Source of the DNA: Pseudomonas putida
Lineage (GTDB): Bacteria; Pseudomonadota; Gammaproteobacteria; Pseudomonadales; Pseudomonadaceae
Assembly: GCF_004357765.1 (NCBI RefSeq)
Contig: NZ_SMTE01000010.1
Coordinates: forward strand, 229,906 to 293,905
DNA length: 64,000 nucleotides
Reading direction: 5' to 3'
Below, piece by piece: positions 36,117 to 44,471 of this stretch (positions are counted from its first letter, which is position 1; each line of letters opens with the position of its first letter). The notes below the pieces were generated by a model. That model did no database searches. It had not been told where the DNA came from and worked only from the letters and a program-made list of their open reading frames with translations. The position numbers and the translations under genes were made by a program.

Positions 36117-37640
36117 TTACTTCACTTCGACTGCCAGGCTCTGGGCAATCTTGCTCTGCCACAGGGCAGGGCCGGTGATGTGCACGGACTCGCCATTGCT
36201 GTCGACCGCGACGGTCACCGGCATGTCCTTGACCTCGAACTCGTAGATCGCTTCCATGCCCAGTTCGGCGAAGGCCAGGACCTTGGACTTGCGGATCGCC
36301 TGGGCTACCAGGTAGGCGGCGCCGCCAACGGCCATCAGGTAAACGGCCTTGTTGTCCTTGATCGCTTCGATGGCGGTCGGGCCACGCTCGGACTTGCCGA
36401 TCATGCCCAGCAGACCGGTCTGCTCGAGGATCTGGCGGGTGAACTTGTCCATGCGGGTCGCGGTGGTCGGGCCGGCAGGGCCTACCACTTCGTCACCGAC
36501 CGGGTCGACTGGGCCGACGTAGTAGATGAAGCGGCCCTTGAGGTCGACCGGCAGCTCTTCGCCACGGTTGAGCATCTCGACCATGCGCTTGTGCGCTGCG
36601 TCGCGGCCGGTAAGCATCTTGCCGTTGAGCAGGATGGTCTCACCCGGTTTCCAGCTGGCGACTTCTTCCGGGGTGATGTCGTCGAGGTTGACGCGGCGGG
36701 CGCTTGGGCCGGCTTCCCAGACGATTTCCGGGTAGGCGTCCAGCGACGGTGCTTCCAGTTCGGCCGGGCCGGAGCCGTCGAGCACGAAGTGGGCGTGACG
36801 GGTCGCGGCGCAGTTCGGGATCATGCACACCGGCAGCGAGGCGGCGTGGGTCGGGTAATCCATGATCTTGACGTCGAGCACGGTGGTCAGGCCGCCCAGG
36901 CCCTGGGCGCCGATGCCCAGCTGGTTGACCTTCTCGAACAGCTCCAGGCGGATTTCCTCGAGGCGGTTCTGCGGGCCACGGGCTTTCAGCTCATGGATGT
37001 CGATGGATTCCATCAACACTTCCTTGGCCATCACCGCAGCCTTCTCGGCGGTACCGCCGATGCCGATGCCGAGCATGCCAGGCGGGCACCAGCCAGCGCC
37101 CATGGTCGGGACGGTCTTCAGTACCCAGTCGACGATCGAGTCGGAAGGGTTGAGCATGGCCATCTTCGACTTGTTCTCCGAACCGCCGCCCTTGGCCGCG
37201 ACGTCGACTTCGACCTTGTCGCCGGGGACGATGGAGTAGTGGATGACAGCTGGAGTGTTGTCCTTGGTGTTCTTGCGAGCACCGGCCGGGTCGGCCAGGA
37301 TCGAAGCGCGCAGGACGTTCTCAGGCAGGTTGTAGGCGCGACGCACACCTTCGTTGATCATGTCGTCGACGCTCAGGGTGGCGCCGTCCCAGCGCACGTC
37401 CATGCCCACGCGGACGAACACGGTAACGATACCGGTGTCCTGGCAGATCGGGCGGTGGCCGGTGGCGCACATGCGCGAGTTGATCAGGATCTGGGCGATC
37501 GAGTCGCGTGCGGCGGGCGATTCTTCACGCAGGTAGGCTTCGTGCATCGCCTGGATGAAGTCGACGGGGTGGTAGTACGAGATGAATTGCAGGGCATCGG
37601 CGACGCTCTGAATCAGGTCGTCTTGCTTGATCACGGTCAT
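36117..37640 (-). CDS. Fumarate hydratase class I
   Basis: 507 residues, the length of single-polypeptide class I fumarases (FumA/FumB type). An N-terminal Fe-S domain has NSRMCATGHRPICQDTGIVTVFV (Cys residues in the 4Fe-4S region) and MIPNCAATRHAHF, and a C-terminal beta domain has TGRDAAHKRMVEML and GPTTATRMD. It interconverts fumarate and malate in the TCA cycle; the cluster makes it oxidant- and iron-sensitive. The ATG at 37640 begins MTVIKQDDLIQSVADALQF; 10 upstream codons in frame are not family-like. It stands alone, divergent from the ferredoxin reductase. Confidence 0.95.
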   Translation of the reverse strand: MTVIKQDDLIQSVADALQFISYYHPVDFIQAMHEAYLREESPAARDSIAQILINSRMCATGHRPICQDTGIVTVFVRVGMDVRWDGATLSVDDMINEGVRRAYNLPENVLRASILADPAGARKNTKDNTPAVIHYSIVPGDKVEVDVAAKGGGSENKSKMAMLNPSDSIVDWVLKTVPTMGAGWCPPGMLGIGIGGTAEKAAVMAKEVLMESIDIHELKARGPQNRLEEIRLELFEKVNQLGIGAQGLGGLTTVLDVKIMDYPTHAASLPVCMIPNCAATRHAHFVLDGSGPAELEAPSLDAYPEIVWEAGPSARRVNLDDITPEEVASWKPGETILLNGKMLTGRDAAHKRMVEMLNRGEELPVDLKGRFIYYVGPVDPVGDEVVGPAGPTTATRMDKFTRQILEQTGLLGMIGKSERGPTAIEAIKDNKAVYLMAVGGAAYLVAQAIRKSKVLAFAELGMEAIYEFEVKDMPVTVAVDSNGESVHITGPALWQSKIAQSLAVEVK

Positions 37641-37881
37641 GCAGCGCGCTCCTCTTAAAGACGGGAACATTCAAAAAGACGCTCGACGGTGCCGACCAGC
37701 GTGTCGAAACGCCTTGCAAGGCGCGCCGGCAGGCTGGCCGACGCAAAAGGGCGCGGCAGTATAGCGCGCCTCAACGAGCGAAACACCTGCGTGTGGTCAG
37801 GACCATGGTCGGCAATGCCCGGGCATCGTTCTTGCTGGGCATGTACGATGAACACCACCGTCGACCTGGAGATCTCCCGAA

Positions 37882-38802
37882 ATGCCCGAACTCTGCGTGG
37901 GCGAGCGCCGCTGGACGGTGCCGACCGGCAGCAACCTGCTCGATGCCTTGAATGCGGCAGGTCTCAACGTCCCCTACAGCTGTCGTGCCGGCAGTTGTCA
38001 TGCCTGCCTGGTGCATTGCCTCGCCGGGCAGCCGGCCGATGCACTGCCCGAGGCCCTGGCGCTGGACAAGCACGCACAGGGCTGGCGCCTGGCCTGCCAG
38101 TGCCGAGTGATCGAAGATCTGCGGGTGGCTGTGTTCGATCCACTGCAGGACGGTTTGCCGGCCCAGGTCTGCGCCGTCGACTGGTTTGGCACTGTGCTGC
38201 GCCTGCGCCTGCGACCAGAACGCGCGCTGCGCTACCAGGCTGGCCAGCACATGGTGCTGTGGTTGGGGGCGGTGGCGCGTCCATACTCCCTGGCCAGCCT
38301 GCCGGGTGACGATGACTTCCTGGAGTTTCATATCGATTGCCAGCGTCCAGGCGCTTTTTGCGACCAGTTGCGGGGCGTACAGCTCGGTAGCCAACTGCGT
38401 CTGGGCGAGTTGCGCGGGGGAGCGTTGCATTACGACCCGGACTGGCAGGAGCGGCCGCTCTGGTTGCTGGCAGCGGGGACCGGGCTGGCGCCGTTGTCGG
38501 GCATACTGCGCGAGGCCTTGCGCCAGGGGCATCGCGGCGAGATCAAGGTCCTGCATGTGGCGCACGAGCGCGCAGGGCATTACCTGGCCGAGTCGTTGCG
38601 AACGCTGGCCGGGGTGAATGTCGAGTGTGTGCTGGCCGAGCAGTTGGAAACTGCCCTGGCGGGATTGCGGCCGTCATCGCGGCAGACGATTGCGCTGCTG
38701 TGTGGATCGCCGGGGAGTGTCGAGCGGTTCGCCCGGCGGCTGTTCATTGCCGGGGTGCCGCGGGGGCAGGTATTCGCCGACGTGTTCCTCGAGCACGCCT
38801 GA
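37882..38802 (+). CDS. Iron-sulfur ferredoxin reductase (2Fe-2S + FAD/NAD)
   Basis: 306 residues. An N-terminal plant-type ferredoxin domain (C-x4-C-x2-C in YSCRAGSCHACLVHC, later Cys in LACQCRV) is fused to an FNR-type reductase: RPYSLASLPG binds FAD and LLAAGTGLAPLSGIL binds the nicotinamide nucleotide. It moves electrons from NAD(P)H through FAD to the 2Fe-2S centre for an unknown partner oxygenase or repair enzyme. It is followed by a bidirectional hairpin before the convergent pyruvate kinase gene. Confidence 0.87.
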   Translation: MPELCVGERRWTVPTGSNLLDALNAAGLNVPYSCRAGSCHACLVHCLAGQPADALPEALALDKHAQGWRLACQCRVIEDLRVAVFDPLQDGLPAQVCAVDWFGTVLRLRLRPERALRYQAGQHMVLWLGAVARPYSLASLPGDDDFLEFHIDCQRPGAFCDQLRGVQLGSQLRLGELRGGALHYDPDWQERPLWLLAAGTGLAPLSGILREALRQGHRGEIKVLHVAHERAGHYLAESLRTLAGVNVECVLAEQLETALAGLRPSSRQTIALLCGSPGSVERFARRLFIAGVPRGQVFADVFLEHA

Positions 38803-38817
38803 GGCATCGTCGGCCCC

Positions 38818-38869
38818 ATCGTCGGTAAGCCGGTTCCTACGGCTATCGTAGGAACCGGCCACCGACGAT
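38818..38869. terminator. Hairpin between the ferredoxin reductase and pyruvate kinase genes
   Basis: ATCGTCGGT, then CCGGTTCCTACG, pairs with CGTAGGAACCGG and ACCGACGAT (38847-38869) with three unpaired bases on one side. It separates two convergent genes. Confidence 0.78.
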
Positions 38870-38885
38870 CGGCCCTGGAGGTCGA

Positions 38886-40340
38886 TCAGCCGACCAGCGG
38901 ATCACCGACATGCAGGATCTTCATGCCATTGGTGCCACCGATGGTGTGGTAGCTGTCGCCCTTGGTCAGGATCACCCAGTCACCCTGTTCCACCAGACCG
39001 CGCTTGAGCAGCTCGTCCACGGCAGCCTGGCTGACCTTGTCGGCTGGCAGCGCAGCCGGGTCGAAGGCGATCGGATAGACGCCGCGGAACATCGAGGCGC
39101 GAGCCTGGGTGGCGCGGTGCGGCGAGAGCGCGAAGATCGGCACGTGCGAGCGCAGGCGCGACATGATCAGCGGGGTGTAGCCGCTCTCGGTGAGGGAGAT
39201 GATCGCTTTAACGCCCGGGAAGTGGTTGGCGGTGTACATCGCTGCCAAGGCGATGCTTTCGTCGCAGCGCTCGAACGTGGTGTGCAGGCGGTGGCTGGAC
39301 TTCTGGCTGGTCGGATGCTTCTCGGCACCCAGGCAGATGCGCGCCATGGCCTGGACGGCTTCGATCGGGTAGGCACCGGCGGCGCTTTCGGCCGACAGCA
39401 TCACCGCATCGGTGTTATCCAGCACGGCGTTGGCCACGTCGGACACTTCGGCGCGAGTCGGCATTGGGTTCTGGATCATCGACTCCATCATCTGGGTCGC
39501 CACGATCACCGCCTTGTTGTTGCGGCGGGCGTGTTGGATGATCTTCTTCTGGATGGCGATCAGCTCGGCGTCGCCGATTTCCACGCCCAGGTCGCCACGG
39601 GCGACCATCACTGCGTCGGAGGCGGCGATCAACTGGTCGAGGGTTTCGTCGTCGGCCACGGCTTCGGCACGTTCGATCTTGGCCACCAGCCAAGCGCTAC
39701 CGCCGGCTTCGTCGCGCAGCTTGCGGGCGTATTCCATGTCGCTGGCATCGCGCGGGAACGACACGGCCAGGTAGTCCAGGTCCATTTCCGCGGCCAGCTT
39801 GATGTCGGCCTTGTCCTTTTCGGTCAGGGCCGGCGCGGTCAAACCGCCACCTTTGCGGTTGATGCCTTTGTGGTCAGACAGCGGGCCACCGATGATCACC
39901 ACGCAGTGCAAGGCATCGGCGGTGGCGGTTTCGACGCGCATGACCACGCGGCCATCGTCGAGCAGCAGTTCGTCACCAACGCCGCAGTCCTTGACCAGGT
40001 CGGGGTAGTCGATGCCGACGATGTCCTGGTTGCCTTCGGTCAGCGGGTGCGCGGTGGAGAAGGTGAATTTGTCACCGACTTTCAGTTCGATGCGCTTGTT
40101 GCTGAATTTGGCGATGCGGATCTTCGGACCCTGCAGATCGCCCAGCAGTGCGACATGCCGGCCGTTCTTGGCGGCGATGTCGCGGATCAGGCGCGCACGC
40201 GCCTTGTGCTCGTCCGGGGTGCCGTGGGAGAAGTTCAGGCGTGCCACGTCCAGGCCGGCGAGGATCAGCTGTTCGATCACTTCCGGTGAATTGCTGGCGG
40301 GGCCGAGGGTGGCGACGATTTTGGTACGGCGGATGGTCAT
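38886..40340 (-). CDS. pyk: Pyruvate kinase
   Basis: 484 residues, typical of the PykA (type II) branch. MTIRRTKIVATLGPAS opens the barrel, HGTPDEHKARARLIRD follows and MVARGDLGVEIG plus the K/E-containing LVAKIERAEAV form the active site with Mg/K binding. It transfers phosphate from phosphoenolpyruvate to ADP, the last step of lower glycolysis (in Pseudomonas after the Entner-Doudoroff pathway). ATG 40340 begins the family consensus. The gene is single and complete. Confidence 0.97.
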   Translation of the reverse strand: MTIRRTKIVATLGPASNSPEVIEQLILAGLDVARLNFSHGTPDEHKARARLIRDIAAKNGRHVALLGDLQGPKIRIAKFSNKRIELKVGDKFTFSTAHPLTEGNQDIVGIDYPDLVKDCGVGDELLLDDGRVVMRVETATADALHCVVIIGGPLSDHKGINRKGGGLTAPALTEKDKADIKLAAEMDLDYLAVSFPRDASDMEYARKLRDEAGGSAWLVAKIERAEAVADDETLDQLIAASDAVMVARGDLGVEIGDAELIAIQKKIIQHARRNNKAVIVATQMMESMIQNPMPTRAEVSDVANAVLDNTDAVMLSAESAAGAYPIEAVQAMARICLGAEKHPTSQKSSHRLHTTFERCDESIALAAMYTANHFPGVKAIISLTESGYTPLIMSRLRSHVPIFALSPHRATQARASMFRGVYPIAFDPAALPADKVSQAAVDELLKRGLVEQGDWVILTKGDSYHTIGGTNGMKILHVGDPLVG

Positions 40341-40521
40341 GCACAGACTCCTATAGTGAAGCGCAGCGAAAGGCTACTCCTGAATCGCGCTGTAGTCATT
40401 GTTCCGTTGCACTACCTGCAAACGGCACAGGGTGGCGTTTGAACGGGGGCGGTATCCTTGCAAAACCCTGTGAAGATTTATAGGTAAAGGCCGATACCCT
40501 GGCATCAAAGGAGATTTCCCC

Positions 40522-40908
40522 ATGCGAGCCCTGATTGTTTTCGCACTGGCGGTCAGCACCGTCGGCTGCACCCGTTGGTCCATGGACCACCACTTGAACA
40601 ATGCCTACCGCGCCTATGACCGGGGCGACTGCCAGCGGGTGATGCTGGAGCTGTCGCAGGTCGACCGTACCAGTCGCGCACGGCCGTTCATTCACCCCGA
40701 GGTGTCGCTCCTGCGTGGCCAGTGCCTGGAGCGTCAGAAGCTGTACGTCGACGCGGCACAGACCTACGAGTACCTGATTCAGCAGTACCCGCGCAATGAG
40801 TATGCCTACCGTGCCCAGGCCCGCCTGCAGACCCTGGAAAAGCTCGGTCATTACCGCCGCGGTGAATCCGCAGTGGCCAGTCCGGTGACCTCCACTCCTT
40901 GGCGTTAA
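40522..40908 (+). CDS. Small TPR-like lipoprotein
   Basis: 128 residues. A lipoprotein signal ends in VSTVGCTRW (acylated Cys near residue 16). The helical mature part with pattern LLRGQCLERQKLYVDAAQTYEYLIQQYPRNEYAYRAQARLQTLEK resembles a tetratricopeptide pair. GGAG lies 7 bases before the ATG. No specific function is known to me; TPR lipoproteins usually hold outer-membrane or periplasmic partners together. The next gene (PilZ) follows 123 bases later. Confidence 0.82.
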   Translation: MRALIVFALAVSTVGCTRWSMDHHLNNAYRAYDRGDCQRVMLELSQVDRTSRARPFIHPEVSLLRGQCLERQKLYVDAAQTYEYLIQQYPRNEYAYRAQARLQTLEKLGHYRRGESAVASPVTSTPWR

Positions 40909-41031
40909 CACCAAGGTGTCATTTATTTCACGGGAATTGCCGGGCAGCGTGGAGTAACCTGTAAGCCAGATGTAACGACAACCGCCAGTTCCTCGTATTC
41001 CTGGCATCGGATACGGACTGCACCTGCGAAC

Positions 41032-41391
41032 ATGTTCATCCAGCGCCATATCGAACGCCACCAGCTCCCCTGTGTGCTCAAGGTGTACAACCGCTTTACC
41101 GATCAGCCGATCGGCCAGTTGGGCAACGCCTCCGAGGATGGGTTGATGCTGATCAGTCAGTTGCCGGTTCTGGTCGGGCCGGACTACGAGCTGCAGCTGC
41201 GCCTGCCGCTGCCGGGCAGCGCCATGCAATTGGTCGATCTCACGGCCAGTTGCCTGTGGTGTCGTGAAGACCAGACCCCCGGCCACTACGACTCGGGTTT
41301 CATGCTGCTGCAAGCGCCTCGCGAGTACGAGGACTTCGTCCGCTCGCTGCGCGATTACTTCAGTTTCAAGCCGGCCAACGCCTCTGCCTGA
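41032..41391 (+). CDS. PilZ-domain c-di-GMP-binding protein
   Basis: 119 residues. The two PilZ nucleotide-binding motifs are both present: R5-x3-R9 (QRHIER) and N32-x-S34-x2-G37 (LGNASEDGLML), which indicate real c-di-GMP binding rather than a degenerate PilZ. The rest is a small beta-barrel ending in a helix (PREYEDFVRSLRDYF). It stands alone as a single-domain adaptor with no catalytic domain. Its partner is unknown; BifA, in the same window, lowers the ligand. Confidence 0.87.
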   Translation: MFIQRHIERHQLPCVLKVYNRFTDQPIGQLGNASEDGLMLISQLPVLVGPDYELQLRLPLPGSAMQLVDLTASCLWCREDQTPGHYDSGFMLLQAPREYEDFVRSLRDYFSFKPANASA

Positions 41392-41437
41392 AGATCCGTG
41401 GGTTAGAATCGGGGCGACCTCGATACAGGACGATCCC

Positions 41438-42874
41438 GTGAGCTCCAGCATCTTCTGGCATGACTATGAAACCACTGGTATCAACCCGCGTTGTGACCGC
41501 CCTCTGCAAGTGGCCGGTGTGCGCACCGACCTGGAACTGAACGAGATCGACGAACCGTTCAATCTCTACTGCCAGCCCTCCGACGACATTCTGCCGCATC
41601 CAATGGCTTGCCTGGTCACCGGGATCACCCCGGTGCAGTTGGCCAACCAGGGCCTATGCGAAGCCGAATTCATGACCCGCGTGCACGCCGAGCTAGCGCG
41701 TCCCGGCACCTGCGGCGCAGGCTACAACACCCTGCGCTTCGATGACGAAGTCACGCGCTACAGCCTCTACCGCAACTTTTTCGATCCCTATGCCCGGGAG
41801 TGGCAAGGCGGCAACAGTCGCTGGGACCTGATCGACGTGGTGCGCACCGCCTATGCGCTACGCCCTGACGGCATCGAGTGGCCACAGCAGGACGGACGCA
41901 CCAGCCTGCGTCTGGAACTGCTCAGCAAGGCCAATGGCATCGAGCATGGCCATGCCCATGAGGCTCTTTCCGACGTGCGGGCCACCATTGCCCTGGCACG
42001 TTTGATTCGCCAGCGCCAACCCAAGTTGTACGACTGGTTGTTCCAGTTGCGCAGCAAGCACAAAGTCATGGAACAGGTGCGCTTGTTGCAGCCGCTGGTC
42101 CATATATCCGGGCGTTTTTCCGCGGCCCGTAGTTATCTAGGCGTGGTATTGCCGTTGGCGTGGCACCCGCGTAACCGTAATGCATTGATTGTCTGTGACC
42201 TCCAGCAGGAAACCCTACCGTTGATAAGGGAAAGTGCCGAAGTGCTACGCAAGCGTTTGTACACGCGCCACGAGGATTTACCTGACGGTGAATTACCGGT
42301 TCCGCTGAAGTTGGTGCAAATCAACCGTTGTCCTGTGCTGGCACCGCTTTCGGTATTGCGCCCCGTCGATCAAAAACGGCTGGGTGTGGATATGGCCCTA
42401 TTGCAAGCGCGGGCAGATCAACTGGCCAATCAGCAGGGGCAATGGCGTGACAAGCTGGAGCACATCTATGGCCCGGAAGAGTTTGCCCCCTGTGAAGATC
42501 CGGAACAGCAGTTGTATGACGGATTCCTCGGTGACCGTGATCGACGTTTGTGCGAGCAAGTTCGAACCCTGGAGCCCGCGCAGTTGAGCCATGGCCATTG
42601 GATGTTCGACGACCCGCGCCTACCGGAGTTACTGTTCCGTTATCGTGCCCGTAACTTCCCCGAGACCCTCAATGGCGAAGAGCGGCAGCGCTGGTTTGCA
42701 TTCTGCCAGCAGCGTCTGTGCGACCCACAGTGGGGAGCGCCGAATACCTTGGGGGATTTCGAGCAGGCCAGGCAGGCTGCGTGGGCCAGCGCCGACGAGG
42801 CGGGACGACGGGTATTGGATGCCTGGCAGGTACATGCCCAGACCCTGCGCGAGCAATATGCTATTACCGCTTGA
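41438..42874 (+). CDS. sbcB: Exodeoxyribonuclease I
   Basis: 478 residues with the DnaQ-type DEDDh exonuclease core: FWHDYETTG (D-x-E) at the start, the second Asp in GYNTLRFDDEVTRYSLYRNF, and HEALSDVRATIALA (H-x4-D). The C-terminal SH3-like and helical domains follow to residue 478. It degrades single-stranded DNA 3' to 5' and acts in mismatch repair and recombination. The GTG start at 41438 is chosen because it begins the conserved SSSIFWHDYETTG and AGGA lies upstream; the frame continues 58 codons upstream over the end of the PilZ gene in another frame. Confidence 0.93.
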   Translation: MSSSIFWHDYETTGINPRCDRPLQVAGVRTDLELNEIDEPFNLYCQPSDDILPHPMACLVTGITPVQLANQGLCEAEFMTRVHAELARPGTCGAGYNTLRFDDEVTRYSLYRNFFDPYAREWQGGNSRWDLIDVVRTAYALRPDGIEWPQQDGRTSLRLELLSKANGIEHGHAHEALSDVRATIALARLIRQRQPKLYDWLFQLRSKHKVMEQVRLLQPLVHISGRFSAARSYLGVVLPLAWHPRNRNALIVCDLQQETLPLIRESAEVLRKRLYTRHEDLPDGELPVPLKLVQINRCPVLAPLSVLRPVDQKRLGVDMALLQARADQLANQQGQWRDKLEHIYGPEEFAPCEDPEQQLYDGFLGDRDRRLCEQVRTLEPAQLSHGHWMFDDPRLPELLFRYRARNFPETLNGEERQRWFAFCQQRLCDPQWGAPNTLGDFEQARQAAWASADEAGRRVLDAWQVHAQTLREQYAITA

Positions 42875-42887
42875 TTGTAAAAACGAC

Positions 42888-42938
42888 AACGCCGGCAATG
42901 TGCCGGCGTTTTCAGGGTACCGCGATGAATTGTCGCGG
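42888..42938. terminator. Two hairpins between sbcB and mvaT
   Basis: AACGCCGGCA (42888-42897) pairs with TGCCGGCGTT (42901-42910) followed by TTTC, a rightward terminator for sbcB. ACCGCGA pairs with TCGCGGT (42919-42938), which lies directly beyond the mvaT stop for the leftward transcript. Confidence 0.8.
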
Positions 42939-42945
42939 TCTGCTA

Positions 42946-43323
42946 TTAGTCCAGCAGGGTAGCCCAGCTTTCAACCACATCGCCACCCCATTTGGCTTTC
43001 CACTCTTTCAGGGTTTTGTGGTTGCCGCCTTTGGTTTCGATCACTTCACCGTTGTGCGGGTTTTTGTATTGCTTGACCTTGCGCGCGCGTTTGGTGCTGG
43101 CCGGTTTGCTGACGCCGCGTGCGTTTTTGCTCAGTTTCGATTCCGGGTCAAGCAGGGCAATCACATCGCGCAGCGACTTGGAGTATTCACCCATCAGCGC
43201 ACGCAGTTTGCCTTCGAACTCCAGTTCTTTTTTCAGCTTGTCATCCTGGGACAGGTTGGCCAGGCGGGCCTGAAGTTCTTTGATGGCTTCTTCGGTAGCG
43301 CGGTATTCGTTGATCAGGGACAT
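42946..43323 (-). CDS. mvaT: H-NS-like nucleoid protein MvaT (TurA)
   Basis: 125 residues. An N-terminal coiled coil (residues 1-60: MSLINEYRATEEAIKELQARLANLSQDDKLKKELEFEGKLRAL) is followed by the MvaT C-terminal DNA-binding domain with the KQYKNPHNGEVIETKGGNHKTLKEWKAKWG consensus. It silences AT-rich, often foreign DNA by polymerising on the minor groove. The ATG at 43323 gives the family length; 21 upstream in-frame codons are untranslated leader. A 9-base inverted repeat lies in its own promoter region (43395-43421). Confidence 0.94.
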   Translation of the reverse strand: MSLINEYRATEEAIKELQARLANLSQDDKLKKELEFEGKLRALMGEYSKSLRDVIALLDPESKLSKNARGVSKPASTKRARKVKQYKNPHNGEVIETKGGNHKTLKEWKAKWGGDVVESWATLLD

Positions 43324-43394
43324 GGAGTGGTCCTTAGTGCGAGTTCGGGAAATGTGAGGCCAATAATAGACAGGCGATACCCGCAAGTAAACAT

Positions 43395-43421
43395 GTAATT
43401 AACCGCAACCCTGTTAATTAC
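43395..43421. promoter_or_regulatory. AT-rich palindrome in the mvaT / purU intergenic region
   Basis: GTAATTAAC (43395-43403) and GTTAATTAC (43413-43421) are exact reverse complements with a 9-base spacer, inside the AT-rich stretch 43381-43485. It lies about 72 bases upstream of mvaT. Given MvaT's preference for AT-rich steps, autoregulation is a reasonable inference, but another regulator could use the dyad. Confidence 0.5.
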
Positions 43422-43619
43422 TAGGCAACAACATATTTCTCAGGTTAAGAAAAATTTACTTTGAGTCTGTCATCTGGTCATGTCTGGTAACAGTTGCTGT
43501 GACGTCACCGCAGGATGACAGGGCGTGCGTCGGACAGGCCCGCTCGGCGCAATGATTACTGCGTTTTTCACTGCAGGCCGCTAGAATGGGCGCCTTTGCG
43601 AAGTTCTGGAGTCTCATTC

Positions 43620-44471
43620 ATGCGCACCTATCGTCTGGTGATCGCCTGCCCCGACCGTGTTGGCATCGTGGCGAAAGTCAGTAATTTCCTAGCCTTGTAC
43701 AATGGCTGGATCAACGAAGCCAGCCACCACTCCGATGAGCAGAGTGGTTGGTTCTTCATGCGTCATGAAATCCGCGCCGAATCCCTGCCGTTCGGTATCG
43801 AAGCCTTCCGTGAAGCTTTCGCGCCGATCGCAGAAGAGTTCTCCATGACCTGGCGCATCACCGATTCGGCACAGAAGAAACGTGTGGTGCTGATGGCCAG
43901 CCGCGAATCGCACTGCCTGGCCGACCTGTTGCACCGCTGGCACACCGATGAACTGGATTGCGAGATCCCGTGTGTGGTGTCCAACCACAACGATCTGCGC
44001 AGCATGGTTGAGTGGCACGGCATTCCGTTCTTCCACGTGCCGGTCGACCCGAAAGACAAGGCGCCGGCTTTCGCGGAAGTGTCGCGTCTGGTCCAGGAGC
44101 ACGCCGCCGACGTGGTGGTGCTGGCGCGCTACATGCAAATCCTGCCGCCGCAGTTGTGCCAGGACTATGCGGAAAAGGTCATCAACATCCACCACAGCTT
44201 CCTGCCTTCGTTCGTTGGCGCCAAGCCTTACCACCAAGCGGCGCTGCGTGGCGTGAAGCTGATCGGTGCGACCTGCCACTACGTGACCGAGGAGCTCGAT
44301 GCGGGCCCGATCATCGAGCAGGATGTGGTGCGCGTGAATCATGCCGACAGCATCGAGGACATGGTGCGGTTCGGCCGTGATGTCGAGAAGATGGTGCTGG
44401 CCCGCGGCCTGCGTTATCACTTGGAAGATCGCGTGCTGGTGCACGGCAACAAGACCGTCGTGTTCGACTGA
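43620..44471 (+). CDS. purU: Formyltetrahydrofolate deformylase PurU
   Basis: 283 residues. An N-terminal ACT domain (MRTYRLVIACPDRVGIVAKVSNFL) is followed by a formyltransferase-fold catalytic domain: CVVSNHNDLRSMVEWHGIPFFHVP, NIHHSFLPSFVGAKPYHQA (Asn, His) and ATCHYVTEELDAGPIIEQ (Asp). It hydrolyses 10-formyl-THF to formate and THF to balance one-carbon pools. The ATG at 43620 follows a TCTGGAG site; 35 more codons in frame lie in the promoter region. It is divergent from mvaT and convergent with the next gene, one base apart. Confidence 0.95.
   Translation: MRTYRLVIACPDRVGIVAKVSNFLALYNGWINEASHHSDEQSGWFFMRHEIRAESLPFGIEAFREAFAPIAEEFSMTWRITDSAQKKRVVLMASRESHCLADLLHRWHTDELDCEIPCVVSNHNDLRSMVEWHGIPFFHVPVDPKDKAPAFAEVSRLVQEHAADVVVLARYMQILPPQLCQDYAEKVINIHHSFLPSFVGAKPYHQAALRGVKLIGATCHYVTEELDAGPIIEQDVVRVNHADSIEDMVRFGRDVEKMVLARGLRYHLEDRVLVHGNKTVVFD

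Noticed and set aside
43556-43571. ColR-box-like sequence upstream of purU
   Set aside because: TTTTTCAC is present, but the TTNAC part is displaced by one base, so the core does not fit.
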